64,000 nt of DNA, from NCBI GenBank assembly GCA_031308135.1, contig JAHLJT010009419.1:36015221-36079220 (forward strand). The letters run 5' to 3'. Position 1 is the stretch's first letter, and the number at the start of each line of letters is the position of its first letter. Below, in pieces: positions 33,020 through 44,989 of this stretch. The position numbers and the translations under genes are program-made. Below the pieces are notes generated by a model. It saw only the letters and a list, made by a program, of their open reading frames with translations, was not told where the DNA came from and did no database searches. The stretch comes from Acheta domesticus. Lineage: Eukaryota; Arthropoda; Insecta; Orthoptera; Gryllidae.

Positions 33020-33528
33020 AAAAGACAATATATACAAGGCAATGATATCCCATCCCGGTGGTGGTCGCCGAGTTCAATGGAGCCGAGCCATTATAAACAA
33101 TTGTAGCTATAGTGCAAATATGTAATCACCGAGTGAAGACGGAAAGACGTAGAAAACCTGAAGGTCCCTTGCAGTGTCAAAGATGTTTAGATTACGGTCA
33201 CACGAAGAATAACTGCAATCATGTCATCAAGTGCGCTTTTTGTGCCGAAAATCACTATTCTGTGACGTGCTCCCCAAAAAATGAAACCCCTCTTTGTGCG
33301 AACTGCAACGAAAACCATCGTGCGGACATAGGAAACCCAAACTGCAACTATTTTAAAGAAATCTTGAAAGAAAAAAACTATGTTCGGAACAAAAATCTCA
33401 GTAATGTAAACCGTCAAAACGGTCAATCTTCTCCACCACCCTCTCCTGCAAAAATCAATCCAGAGAACCTTTCCCAGTATTACCCCAAACCAGCAATGTC
33501 CGAAACTTCACCCATATCTCTAATGTGA
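33020..33528 (+). pseudogene. Jockey-like LINE ORF1, zinc-knuckle part
   Basis: The frame 33112-33528 has basic KTERRRKPEGPLQC followed by three knuckle-like clusters: CQRCLDYGHTKNNC, CAFCAENHYSVTC and CANCNENHRADIGNPNC. A Ser/Pro/Asn-rich tail follows. Jockey-clade ORF1 proteins bind RNA through this CCHC array. The N-terminal half is not in this frame; 28590-29480 is a candidate for it. The stop at 33526 is just before the 3' UTR/ORF2 leader. Confidence 0.75.
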
Positions 33529-33779
33529 ATGATAGAATCCAATCAAACTTTCAAAATTCTCGCACACACTCCCAGCCAACTCCTCATTCACAAGATTCTG
33601 CATTTAATAACCTTATTCTCAATACAATAATTAACTCAATCACCTCTTGTATCATTAATTTTATAAATTATTTAATCCCTTCCATCATCAACACCATTCA
33701 AAACTGCGTATTTAAGGAATAACAATGCTAACACAACCCAGTAATAATATATCCTTCATGAATTGGAATTCTAATAGCA

Positions 33780-34640
33780 TCAATAATAAAAAAAACTTAT
33801 TCATTTCTTGTACCATCATAAAATCGACGTAGCTTGTATCACCGAAACACACCTTAATATAAAAAATGAAATATTTATCCCAGGTTATAACATATATTGA
33901 ACAGATAGAACGGAAAATAAAGGAGGAGGTGTACTTATCGCGGTCAAAAGTTACCTCAATCACCACCAAATTAACCTGCCCGACACACCAGACATCGAAT
34001 TTGTTGCTATTCAAATCTATATAAATGGCCAACCATGGAAAATAATAACAACACCCAAAATACTAAATGCAAATTTTCCTAATTTATTTCACCCCACCGA
34101 GAAAACCTTGCTGCTAGGTGACCTCAACTGTAAACACTTAAGCTTGGGATATCAAACAAATAATCATAAAGGAAAAATACTAGCTCAACTATTAAACATT
34201 GCAAAACTAAGAATACTCACTCTCTCGGAACCAGCATATCACCCTCGGGATCGCACTCTGAAACCGGACATCCTTGACATAAGCATCACAAATACTAACA
34301 TTAAATTCTACTCAATACCTATTTTCGAAATGGACTCCGACCATATCTCGGTAATTATTACTACACACCAACTCACACCGCAACATGCCCCCACCCCAAA
34401 ACCAAATTTATTAAAAATTAATTGGCAAAAATGTCAAGAAACATTAATAAATTCTCTGCCCAAAATAAAAATATTAGAAACCCCGTTTAGACATAGATCG
34501 ATCCATCTCTCATTTCAACGAATTAATACACTCCACGCTAAAAAGTACACAATTAACCGTTCCACCCAATTCAAAAACAACCAGACATAAAATATTACCC
34601 AAAGAAATATTAAAAGCAATTTCGATAAGAAATAAAACTA
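33780..34640 (+). pseudogene. Jockey-like LINE ORF2, endonuclease domain
   Basis: In frames broken by stops: HKIDVACITETHLN, GGGVLIAVKSYLN, then LLGDLNCKHLSLG and TLKPDILDISITN, and FEMDSDHISVII. These are the conserved blocks of the apurinic-type (EEP) endonuclease: ET, GDLN.KH, DL/DI, and SDH, in the right order and spacing. The uninterrupted piece is 34108-34590. Stops near 33831 and 33898 interrupt the N-terminal part. Confidence 0.75.
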
Positions 34641-34879
34641 GAAGACTTTGGTACCGATTAAGAACAACTGAACTGAAGAGAGAACTAAACCTAACAACAA
34701 ATATAGTAAAACGACTTATAACTACCTTCAATAACCAACATTACCATAACGTAATCCAATCATTCAGCGCAAATAATAACTCTCTGTGGCAATTCACAAA
34801 AAATACTGAAGATGAAAAAAAGATTCCTTCCATAAACACAGCAACAGATAAAGCTTATAATACATCCTACCAAAAATAA

Positions 34880-35585
34880 GAAGAACTAGCGAACTATTTT
34901 GCCTAAACGTTTATACGCCAATTTTCTTCCTGCACACATCACCACAACCAAATCAACATTAGAACAAGAAAATGAACCGCACCAAAGAATATATTACACA
35001 TCACCCTCCGAAATTAAAAATATTAGTAATAAACTACCTCGCAAAAAATCACCCCGCCACGACAATATAAATAATGTCGTATTAAAACATTTACCTGCAC
35101 CAGCAATAGCCACCTTTACAAACATATGTAATTCGTGTTTAAGAACAAATTACTTTCCGAATACCTGGAAACGTGCTATCATTATTCCCATTTGTAAACC
35201 AAGTAAAAATCCTGCAAATACTGACAGCAATCGTCCGATCAGTTTATTGCCATCTCTATCAAAAAACTTCGAGAAAATTATTCTACAAAGATTAAACTGT
35301 CACCTACACGTAATGAAAACAATTCCTAAAGGACAGTTTGGATTTGCCGAAAAAATGTCTACACAGAACCAGTTACTAATGATATCGGAACATATGTACA
35401 CAGCATTTTAAAAAAAAATCACACAATAAGGGTATTCATAGACATCACTAAGGCATTTGACCGGACATGGCACCAAGCCTTAATGTACAGAATAAAAGAA
35501 ATCGGCACCCCATACTACATAAAATCAATTATCAATAGCTTTCTCAACTATAGAACTTTTCCGTTAACGTCAATAATCATCATTC
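34880..35585 (+). pseudogene. Jockey-like LINE ORF2, reverse transcriptase start, truncated
   Basis: Frame 34899-35411 has KKSPRHDNINNVVLKHLP, NTWKRAIIIPICKPSKNP, SNRPISLLPSLSKNFEKIIL and PKGQFGFAEKMSTQNQL. In the adjacent frame VFIDITKAFDRTWHQALMYR (motif A) follows. The sequence then stops being LINE near 35585, at the edge of interspersed repeat B, so motifs B and C and the 3' end are missing. Truncation at the 3' side is unusual for LINEs and points to a later insertion or deletion. Confidence 0.8.
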
Positions 35586-35589
35586 CAAT

Positions 35590-36574
35590 CGCCTCCTGTA
35601 TTATTTCAGTAGTATACCTTTGCGTTCCGGCTCTCACACGCAACCAATGTTTATAAATGAGGGCTCTAAAGAAAGAGAATTTCATGCACATATGACGAAT
35701 TCCACTTTGACTTTAAAAATATGAATGATTTCTTTATAAAAAAACGCATCGAAATATTCATGTAAAATGCAATCCGCATCACATGTCAATCTATATCGAC
35801 ATATAACTCATGAAGAAAGCGTTTTAGAGCCTTAAAATGTAAACTTTTGAGGCCAAAGGCCTCAAAGAAACGTTTTTCACACCATGATCTAGAAGATGAA
35901 ATATTTCCCGATCCATTCAATAAACTTTTCGGTTCCACGCTTCAATACTATCAAGGCCACCTCAGTATTTCAGCCCTTCCTGCCGGTAGCAATTTTTGTG
36001 GCGACACGCTTAGAAGGCTTAGATTCGACAATCCTTATTTACGTTTTCTGTTATCACCGTCGTTTGTGCAATCTAACGAGGTTTATTTGCATAATCATTA
36101 ATTCAAGATTTGCTCTCCAGCAACAAATAGAAGTACTATTATAGTTGCTTGATACCTATGAAGATTGTTTCTTTGCGTGTAGTGAAACCAATCAATTAAC
36201 GTTTTACCGGTGTCTGTAAGTGCTGTACCTAATTGAGGAGAGATGTGGGTGCAAGGGAAGAGTGAAGACTGTGTTTTACCTGTACCAGTATTTTCGTTAT
36301 CATTCGATGAAATTTTAAAGTCATCGGGTTCAGACACGTAGCTTTCTCAAAAGTAAAAAGCTTTTCTAATATTTTTGTGACTCACGAGAAGCTAAAAGCT
36401 AGCTGTCAAAGAATATAGAATAATTACTACAAATGTTGTCTATAAGGAAGTGCTGTGAATTGTTCCAAGAAAACTCTCCATGATACTGAATTAATATTTA
36501 TTGAAAATTTATTTTAAACTTCAATTGCATTGTTTTTTATTTTATTTGATATTGTGTTAGTACATTGCAAGTTA
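35590..36574 (+). repeat. 1-kb interspersed repeat B, copy 2
   Basis: Counterpart of 10877-11877; the two copies differ by point changes and small indels. It cuts the jockey-like reverse transcriptase at its left end. No coding capacity is seen. Confidence 0.8.
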
Positions 36575-37956
36575 CCTTTATATATTTTTAAACAAATAAA
36601 CACGTTTCGTTAACTACTTCCCCTCTTAAAATAGAAATATAAGGATTAATTTCAATAACGAAAAATGAAGTTCATTCTTGAAGGTACTTGTTAGAACCAC
36701 TGCACAGAATATCACCACCATGAATAATCCATGTTCTTACTACAATATTTATATACAGAACCTCTATGCCTATATTGAAATGATAACTGTTGCCATTTTA
36801 TAATCTCATCTTGTCAACAATATGTACAAAAAAACACATTCTCTGGTACACATTTCACAATTTATGTCCCATGATTTTCGAAGAAAACTAACCATTTGTT
36901 TATTCTCAAATATTTTTTCAAACATCAACAAGTTGGTCTGACACCCTTTGGATATATTCAATTAATCTTCATGAATTACTGCTGCTTCCATCAAAATTGT
37001 TTCATAATCATCTTCTGAAAATTAAAATGTTTTAAAAATATATTTTTTTAATTCTTAGGTAGTAAATTACACTTCATGAAGTTTGTAATTTCATATATCT
37101 AGAAAAAATCAATAATTAATATTAATTAAAAAATAATACACAATAAGTAAGATACACATTTACCATACCAATAATGTTCATTATGGGGTTCACAGTCGTC
37201 AGATATGTTTGATGAACAGGCATGGTGTTCCAATGGCAGTCTCTGTGTCTTTGCCCAACATTACCACTGAAAGTTAAACAAAATTAAATAAGAATGAAAA
37301 ATAATAAGATAAACAAATAAATTCTTACATTTATTAAACTTAAAAGTTACCATTTTAATTATAACAAATTCTGTCTTCAGGTATGGTCTGTAAATCATAT
37401 CCTCTACAAGTTACTTTATTATTTTTTTTAATATTATTGAAAACTCATATCAAATGCATGTTTACCATTGTAAACATTCCTAGAAACATCACCTGCAAAA
37501 CTATTTGGATTATCTTCCATTTTTAGTTTTTGGCTAAAAAATTCTGCAATTTTCAATTTGCATTATATTCTTTGATTGCACAATTTAAGTCGTGGAATTT
37601 TTTTTTCCGAATTGGTGTATAAATAATGACTCTACTAGTTTGGTTGTTTATTTTCACAATATTGATTGTGTATGATTTTGCAATGATTGTGTATCTATTT
37701 GATAATTAACTGATAGTGTAAGGTGAATAATTCGTAATGTACTTATCACATTTCGCATAACATTTTCATTGTTGAAATTCTTGACGCAATTTAATCATTG
37801 TCATTTAATTTTCTACTTTTCTGGGGAAAACTTCAAAATATTTCTTTTTAACATCTTGATTTTTGACTCACTTTGGAAACTTCTAAATTTACTTCATACT
37901 CCGGAATAAAGTTTTTACTATGAAGAGACCAGTCAAGTTCACTGTTCACCGTGCTA
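36575..37956. other. AT-rich stretch without a recognised gene
   Basis: The first 60 bases match a repeat fragment at 14680-14740 (AACAAATAAACACGTTT). The rest shows no gene or motif. Confidence 0.4.
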
Positions 37957-38107
37957 TCAACAGAAATCATCTTGTCCCAAAAAAATGCCCAAGTCGTTCG
38001 CAGCGCTTATATAGCGACAACTGTGAGAACTAGCCTCACATTAGCTTCAGTTTTAGACTGGGAGTGAACACACCTATATCTCCTACATCGCACGGTGTAA
38101 GATATTT
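37957..38107 (-). repeat. Partial MITE related to the 1439-1740 element
   Basis: Reversed copy of the first half of the MITE: ATGCCCAAGTCGTT, GAGAACTAGCCTCACATTAG, CTTCAGTTTTAGACTGGGAG. It ends at a CACGGTGTAAGATAT that may be the end of a second, adjacent copy. Confidence 0.7.
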
Positions 38108-40209
38108 TCAATTGAAACACATGGCCCACTTCTATTCACCACGGTAGCACTACAAATAGACAATAACACAATCATAACTCTGTGTGATAAAAGCCCTACA
38201 TAAGCAGAAATTTACAAGTGGGTTTGTGTCTACTGAGATGAAAGGTATGAATGCAGATTTTATTTTTGATTTGCGTCGAGAGAGAACTTTGATTATGATC
38301 CAGTGGTGTCAGAAAGCGGGATTTACTAGAAATGATTTAAAAAAATATAATTTCAACGAATATATGAGTTGATTTTATAATCGTTCTCTAAAAATACTGC
38401 TATTTTTAACAAAGTCGGTAGTATTTGTTTAAACAATAGACGAATTATTTTTTAGTATTAAAATTGAATTCTTTGAGAGGTGATAGTCTCCCAATAATAA
38501 ACGTTTAAGTAGCATGTGTTTGTGAAATAAAATTTATTTCAATTAATTATATTTATTTTGTTAGCATGATGAACTTGACTAGCTCTTAATTTTATTTCTT
38601 ATTTTTTTATTTAATTTCAGTTCGTGACAAGTATGTATTTTTTCAGATATAAACAGATTACTTATTGACGTTTCTCGTGTTATAAGGATGAAATTAGTGC
38701 AGAGACACGACACTAATTTTAAGTATTGTTATAGTAGTTGTAATAATATTAAAATTTTATAATTTCGACGAATATGTGAGTTGAATTTTTTCTTTTTTCT
38801 CCTTTAAAATATTGCTTTCTTTAACATATTAAGTAGAATTGCTTTCAAAAATAGACGAGTTGATTTATTGGTATTAAAATGTGGGGTTTGGGGGGCGATA
38901 ACCCGCAATAACTACAAAATCTTAAAAGTAGCATGCGTTTGTAAAATAGAATATATTTGAAATATTTATATTTATGATGTTAATATTATGAACGTTTCTA
39001 TCTCGACTAGTTTTTAGTTTTAAAATGGCGAAAGCTCCCCAATAATAGAAGTTGAAGTAGTATGAGTTTGTGAAGTAGAATTTATTTTAAATAATTATAT
39101 GTATTGCTTTAACATCAAGAACATTGCTACACGCGAGTAGTAAACAAGGATTCAGTTCATGGAAACTATTAGAATGTAGCGGGAACAAAGCTCATCGAAG
39201 ACATTCTACCGCGGCCAAAAGAACATCTGTTCTCATTGTAGAGAACCGATTCCTTTGAGGTGAACGACCTTTTTCGTGTCAAAGTACGGTGTAAGATATG
39301 TAGGTGTGTTCACTCCCAGTCTAAAACTGAAGCGTACATTGAAAAAAAGGGCCATTGACCAACAACAAACCACAAACACATGGTTCATATAACGTTCTAA
39401 TTGGTTCCCGCAACCACGGGGTTCTCAACGCCTGCTCAACGCTTCGGAGATGGTAAATGCTATGGTTTGGTGTGGTTGACACGGGTTGACAGGTGGTTGA
39501 GTTGACCAACGTTTGGCGGGAGACCAGCGCGGCCTGAGCATTTGACCGCTGGGACGGACGAGTTTCAGAGTGTGACTAATAAGGACTCTGGAGAGAGTGT
39601 TCACATAATTTAAGTTTCCAAAAGACGAAATATTTAGATGAATATCTGCTGAATCGATTCCAAGAGAATGCTCATTGTCACTCAATGGTGAGTGAAACAT
39701 TTTTCATTTGAGGGTACGGCCACATTACTCTAATCGAGTAACAAGTATTTTTAACGTATAATTTATGATTCATTGCAGGTTTATCGTTTGGCGATACACG
39801 AAGATGTGTGTGTGTCTGTGTATGTGGAGGGGAATCCAGAACTTAATTTGGAAAATGAGTGTATTCTGTTGTGAGAGTAGTTAGCAATTGTGCCGAATCT
39901 TTATAAGAAGAAAATTTTCGAATCTCTAAAATTCTGTTGAAACTTGGTTATGTTGATCATAGTATTTCGTTGTTGATGAAAATACGCAGTATATATGTTT
40001 ATAAAAAGTGTTGAAATGAGTCAGATACGTTGTTGATTAAGACCAGAAAACTACACATGCAGAACGTTTATACAATGGGCACTGCAAAATGATGTGCAAC
40101 TTGGATGTCATTGAATGTGTGTTTCTTGAAGGATGAGTAAATGAAGGCAGTTTTTAAACAATCAAGTTAAGATGCATGTGATTTGAATTGGACATCACAG
40201 ACATGAAAA
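38108..40209. other. AT-rich stretch; small MITE piece and possible THAP-like relic
   Basis: The segment 39284-39334 is a short MITE end (CGGTGTAAGATATGTAGG, AGTCTAAAACTGAAGC). Around 39611-39680 a broken + frame reads FKFPKDEIFR, a stop, then ISAESIPRECS, which resembles the core of a THAP domain; this is weak. No other gene is seen. Confidence 0.35.
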
Positions 40210-40216
40210 CCTCAAT

Positions 40217-41857
40217 CAACACCGCCTAAAATAAAAGGCCTGCCGACGCCCTGAGAGTTTGTGCGTGACGTCACGACGAGAAGGCCATGATTCATTATCA
40301 CATACTATAGAGCGGTAGTGTTGTTTCTGGGCCTGTGCTTAATGTTTTTTGTTATTTAATGGTAAAATATACTTAAACCGTGTGTGTGTAGGGATATAAG
40401 TGCAGAAATTATGTCTAGTTGTATGCCGGGGTTCCAGGCAAATTATAAGAATGGACCTCGGTTGGGTATTTTTTCGTTTCCAAAGGACGTCGAATTAAAA
40501 ACAAAATCGATGAGAGCAATATGTATAAATGATTTTATACCCACAACATACACAAAGGTAAGCTACAATCTATCTTTAAAATATGTGTTTCTAACCGTCG
40601 GTTATATTATTCATAGATTACTTAACTTGGTGATACATACTATATTTCTATACCTAACCACCTTTCTGTCCAATTCTCTCTGGAACTGGATTCTTTAGTT
40701 TGTTGGCAATATCTTCTTTTCTATTTCATGTGTAGGTTTGTGAACTACATTTTAACATGTGAACTAAATTTAAGTAGTTCAGCCTACGATGAGAAAACAG
40801 GGAAGCAAATTAATGCCCCATTGTCATACCCCAGGCTTGTTGATGGTGAGTTAAATAATATATTATTTGGGAACTATATACGACTTCAGAAGGAGAATAA
40901 CGTAATTCAGAAAGTGACCTTAATCTTTATGCAATTATTCTTAACAGTGAAGTCCATAAGTTAACCTTGTGCATTAAAGGGTTGATTATTGTAACGTTCT
41001 GAAGAGTTGAAAGGGCAGCTGTTCTTCTTGCTTACAGTTTGTTTTGTGTAGTCATGATTTTTGTGGGGATCGTATGCATATTTAGTGATTTTAGGTGTCT
41101 GGCGTTTTCAGAATTTGCTTCACTTGAAACAATAGAATGATTTTTTAGGTTTTCAGAGAATACTTGTACAAAATGTATGTAAATGGTAATTTAACATTCT
41201 ACAATGTAGATTTGAGATAACAAAGTTAATTATTTCTAGGTGCTGAACCGTCTGGGATGCCTGGAATACCAAAGTAATTGTCGCGGCCTTAGACATCTGC
41301 TCGAGAAAGCTCGGATATGCGACGTATGCGATTGGAAAACGAGTCTTTAAGAAATGTCATCGAGGAAAGCATCGTTTCCTTTGAGACGCGTAATGAGAAG
41401 AATTCGTTTCATTACTATGAAGAATTGAAATCCAAAGTGTGTGACATAAGTTCACCTGCAGATTAGACGGTATTGCTGAAAGAAAATTATGTAAATTTTG
41501 TTAGTTAAAGGAAACCGTCAGCCAAGAATGCTTTGTGATATTAATGTTAGTGAAGAATTTATATTAGCTGGTTTCAATGACGATGCTGAAATACACTCGC
41601 TTCCATCTGGAAAACTACCTAGGAAGATCAATAAGATACATGACTTGGAGAATATTGTTAGTCAAATCAATGAAGCTTTCTGAAATAATTGTCGCAATTT
41701 CTCCATAAAACATGTTATCGACTTGATCACACAATTTTCTTGATAATTTGGAAACAGTAATACCAGAGATCCACAGCCACATTGGATTTATGAAAAAACA
41801 AATATTATTGTGACGTCACGGAAAACGTCGGCAGGCCTTGTATTCCATGCGGTGTTG
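40217..41857 (+). mobile_element. THAP-gene transposon with 32-bp TIRs and 7-bp duplication
   Basis: Left end 40217-40248 and right end 41826-41857 are inverted repeats matching at 28 of 32 positions; both start CAACACCGC and end GGCCTGCCGACG. CCTCAAT flanks the element on both sides (40210-40216 and 41858-41864). Inside each end there is a TGACGTCA palindrome (40266-40273 and 41811-41818). The only gene is a three-exon THAP protein; no transposase catalytic domain fits in the remaining space. P-superfamily transposons have THAP domains, ends starting CA, and 8-bp duplications, so a non-autonomous P-like element is the best fit, with the 7-bp duplication as a small misfit. Confidence 0.8.
40411..41683 (+). 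pseudogene. Three-exon THAP-domain gene inside the transposon, decayed
   Basis: Exon 1 (40411-40557) starts at an ATG and encodes MSSCMPGFQANYKNG, LGIFSFPKDVELKTKS, and FIPTTYTK, ending at a GTAAGC donor. Exon 2 (40736-40845) follows TGTGTAG and continues VCELHF, then SSAYDEKTGKQINAPLSYPR and LVDG with a GTGAGT donor. Exon 3 (41240-41683) follows TTTCTAG in matching phase 1: GAEPSGMPGIPK, SLRNVIEESIVSFETRNEKN, a YYEELKSKV helix, and a C-terminal domain with INVSEEFILAGFNDD. The C..C...FP...C..HF pattern is the zinc-binding THAP DNA-binding domain; the second Cys of the first pair is Phe here (CMPGF). Stops at 40757, 41275 and about 41464, plus a frameshift in exon 2, mean this copy is dead. 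Similar THAP proteins of this length, with a coiled middle and C-terminal domain, are known from arthropod genomes. Confidence 0.7.
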
Positions 41858-41864
41858 CCTCAAT

Positions 41865-44639
41865 AGGCCCTATTTGATGTCAGCTTTTGGTGACATCCTG
41901 TGGTGCTGTGCTTTTGAATTCTTGCAGTGTTCTTTTGTTCCGTGCTGTGTTACATACCAGTATTCACATTGAAATGTAGTGTACATAAGTGAAAAAAGTT
42001 GACAACATTTATTTGCACTGTCATGTACTGGAATGTTTTGATGCATTTGTAGTTCATCAAATATTTATCTTTGCTATGGTTCAGCAATTTAATTAAGAAA
42101 ATTGCTACTATTTTATTTTATAACTGAAGAAAATTGTGGAACTGCAAGCAATCTCATGTTCTTCAGAGATATTAAATTCCATTGTTCCTTCTCCGTTTCC
42201 TTTAATAAATTAATGTAGTGTTTTGAGCAATCAGATGAGTTCCGTATTATTTTATTGCTTAAATTTATATTTGTCAAATGAGAAAATGATATCTTTCAGG
42301 ATTCAAATATATGTAAGTAAAATCTAAACTAATATTCTGCCCATGTCCATGCTTTTTTATTGTTGGTTTCAAATGGTATCTATGAATCCTAAAGATTATA
42401 CAAAGTGAAGCTTGACTACAAGCCTCTGTATACGAGATGGCAGCTACGTGAGTGAACCGAATGAATTGTTTTGGGTACAGCATTTGTTAAAAGTATTCTT
42501 GTTATTCTGAAAATTGCATGCATGCATGGTTGGTAATTGTCTCTTTAAAAAATGCATTAATTCATATCATCTCTTTGTATCAAAATTAATCAATTAACTT
42601 ATTGATTTTAATTTTATTTGTTTATTTTCATTTTTAAATATAAATTAATAGCGTCATCTGCGAATAGAGGGAAGTGGTTTAAGTGTACAATAGTATATTA
42701 AAAGAATCAATTACTCAAGTCCTTCTTTATAGGAAGGGATCATTTCTAGTTTTCAAATGTTGTGTGATTTATTTTTGCTCTTTTCATACTACTCGTAGCA
42801 TCAAATCAGTAATATCAGATATATGATAATCGCTTCATTTCTCATTGAATATCAGTAAGGTATATATTTTAAAATTTGAACACAGGCTGCGACATACCAA
42901 TTGTGATGATCTTATAATTACTGTATCTAAAACTTGTTCCACGTGGCAAGGCAAAAATTATTCAATTACATTTAGTCATATCCGTTCCGTTCCCCATCAT
43001 TTTAAATTATTAATAATTTAAATACTTCAGGTGTATAACCTGACGCACAAAATAATTAATTATTTTCAATTTTCAGCATAAGAATTTTAAGAATATTGTT
43101 GAAAGTCATTGTATCATTGTGCTAATGAAAAAAACCAGCAAAAGTGTTGAACAAATTAATGTTAAAAAGCATAATTTCCCAAACCTTACATTCTTAGACA
43201 AAATTAGTCAATTTTTAAACAAAATGACAACGAACAGGCTTAGAATATCTCAGGTTTAGAATTGTATCTCTACATTCTGTACATACTTGTTATTTGTAAA
43301 GCTACGAACGCTCATGTAATTGCACATTTTTTGATGCCAATATCTCTCAGAAACTTGAAATATGCCCTAGAGCAAAATATTAAGTCTGAGATAGAAATGT
43401 TTTACATGTAATGCATATTTTGCGTATTCCAGAATTTTGGGACTGTTAGTTGTGTTTATATGGTTAGAATAAACTTGTTAAAATACAAATGTGTGCCCAA
43501 CACATGATGTCAAAAAATCTTTTTCAAAATATGAGGCAGTACTGTGTGATAGCGCTTCTTGAGGACTGAAAACTTTTGAAAAGTTGAAAGAAAAGTTTTG
43601 ATTTGGTTCTCACTATTGAAATTATATTTTCTAATATTTTTCAGTCCCTTTTTTATGTAGGACCACATTTTAAAAAATCCAAATTTATTTTTTATTTTGT
43701 TCAATGAAGGGTTTACATTTGAGATTCTATTTCCCTCATCAAGTGTAACAAACTACAAAATTAGTTTCCGAAGAAGAAGCCAAATCAGTGTTTACAATAT
43801 TAGTTAAATTAACTAAGAACACAAAAATCACTAAAGTCAAAAAAAATTAACGTTATACCCAATTTAATTTGAAAACTTACATCCAAATTTATAAAAAACA
43901 ATTGGAAGATGTATTAAGTAAATTTTTCACAATGTGTGTGGTTTTTATTTTTGTATTGTAAAGTTTCAATTGTGACATGCAAATTTCATGGACTCTACAT
44001 TGTAGAATTTGAGTTTTTATGTTAGGAGTGTGCAGACAGGGGATGCATACACTATTTCTGATCCTTTCAATTAAGTTTTATTTACATATTTTAATTATTT
44101 GCTAGTACAGATCCCTTAGCGACACACTTTTTAAAACTATTTTCATTCTGCCATCATGTCCCCCCTTTTTCTTCTTTTTTTAACAAATATTGAATTATTA
44201 ATTTAATTTTTTAATTTTATCTTTATTGACAATTTGTTACTAGTGTATATGATTATTTAGATGAGTATGTAAGTACACAATTATTCTTGCTTCAGACAAC
44301 AAAATTTAAAATTGCGTAGTTGGATTTTGACTTTGGTCTAAGAAAATATGAAACTTTCTATCTTTAATGGTTTTACTCTATGGATTTGAGTTTTAATTTA
44401 CAGAACAATTTTGATTGTTCTTATTTTATACATTTGGAAAACTGTCACTTTCAGAAATTACTAGAAATTAACAATGTTTATATTGGTAAACTTTGCAATG
44501 TGTGTATAACTGGTATCTCATGTAACAATGCTAACTCATACTGAGAGGTGAGAATTTCGTTTCTATATAAAGTATTATATACAATTTGGAACAATCAATT
44601 TTTAAGGACTGCTGGCGTTTATTAATTGCCAATTAATTA
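41865..44639. other. AT-rich stretch without a recognised gene
   Basis: Nothing supported on either strand. Frames are short and Lys/Asn/Ile/Phe-rich. Confidence 0.4.
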
Positions 44640-44940
44640 CGCAAAAAATATTTTTTGCTCTTCAAACTTCCCGGTAATTAAGTGTAAGCTGTAAAGCACG
44701 CCCGTCTGCTAGTGGGCAGACCGACCTGCGTGCGCAAAAAATAATTTAATTGCTCTTCAAATTAATGTTAATAATTTGTAATTAATGTTGAGTAGCCCAG
44801 CACGCCCACCTGTCGATCGGCTAACCCGGACTGTCTATGGGCGGTCTGGAAAGCACGCGGGCGTGCGTGGCGGTTCACTATCAATTGCTAAGAAGTTTTA
44901 AGAGCAATTACATTACTTTTGCGCAATTACGTAGCAATTA
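44640..44940. repeat. Imperfect duplicated, GC-spotted block
   Basis: GCAAAAAATA.TTT..TTGCTCTTCAAA occurs at 44641 and again at about 44736, followed each time by TAATTAATG-like and AGCACGCCC words, giving a period near 95-98 bases. It is bordered by AATTGC(C/G)AATTAATTACG and GCGCAATTACGTAGCAATTA, which are loosely inverted. It could be a small MITE. Confidence 0.5.
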
Positions 44941-44989
44941 AATAGTTCTAAATTGTGGCAAATTTATTGTTGTAGTAATCGAAATTTGT

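Noticed and set aside
37000..37300. Possible exon on the - strand (Cys-rich reading near 37200)
   Set aside because: Too short, interrupted by stops, and without splice sites or a family match.
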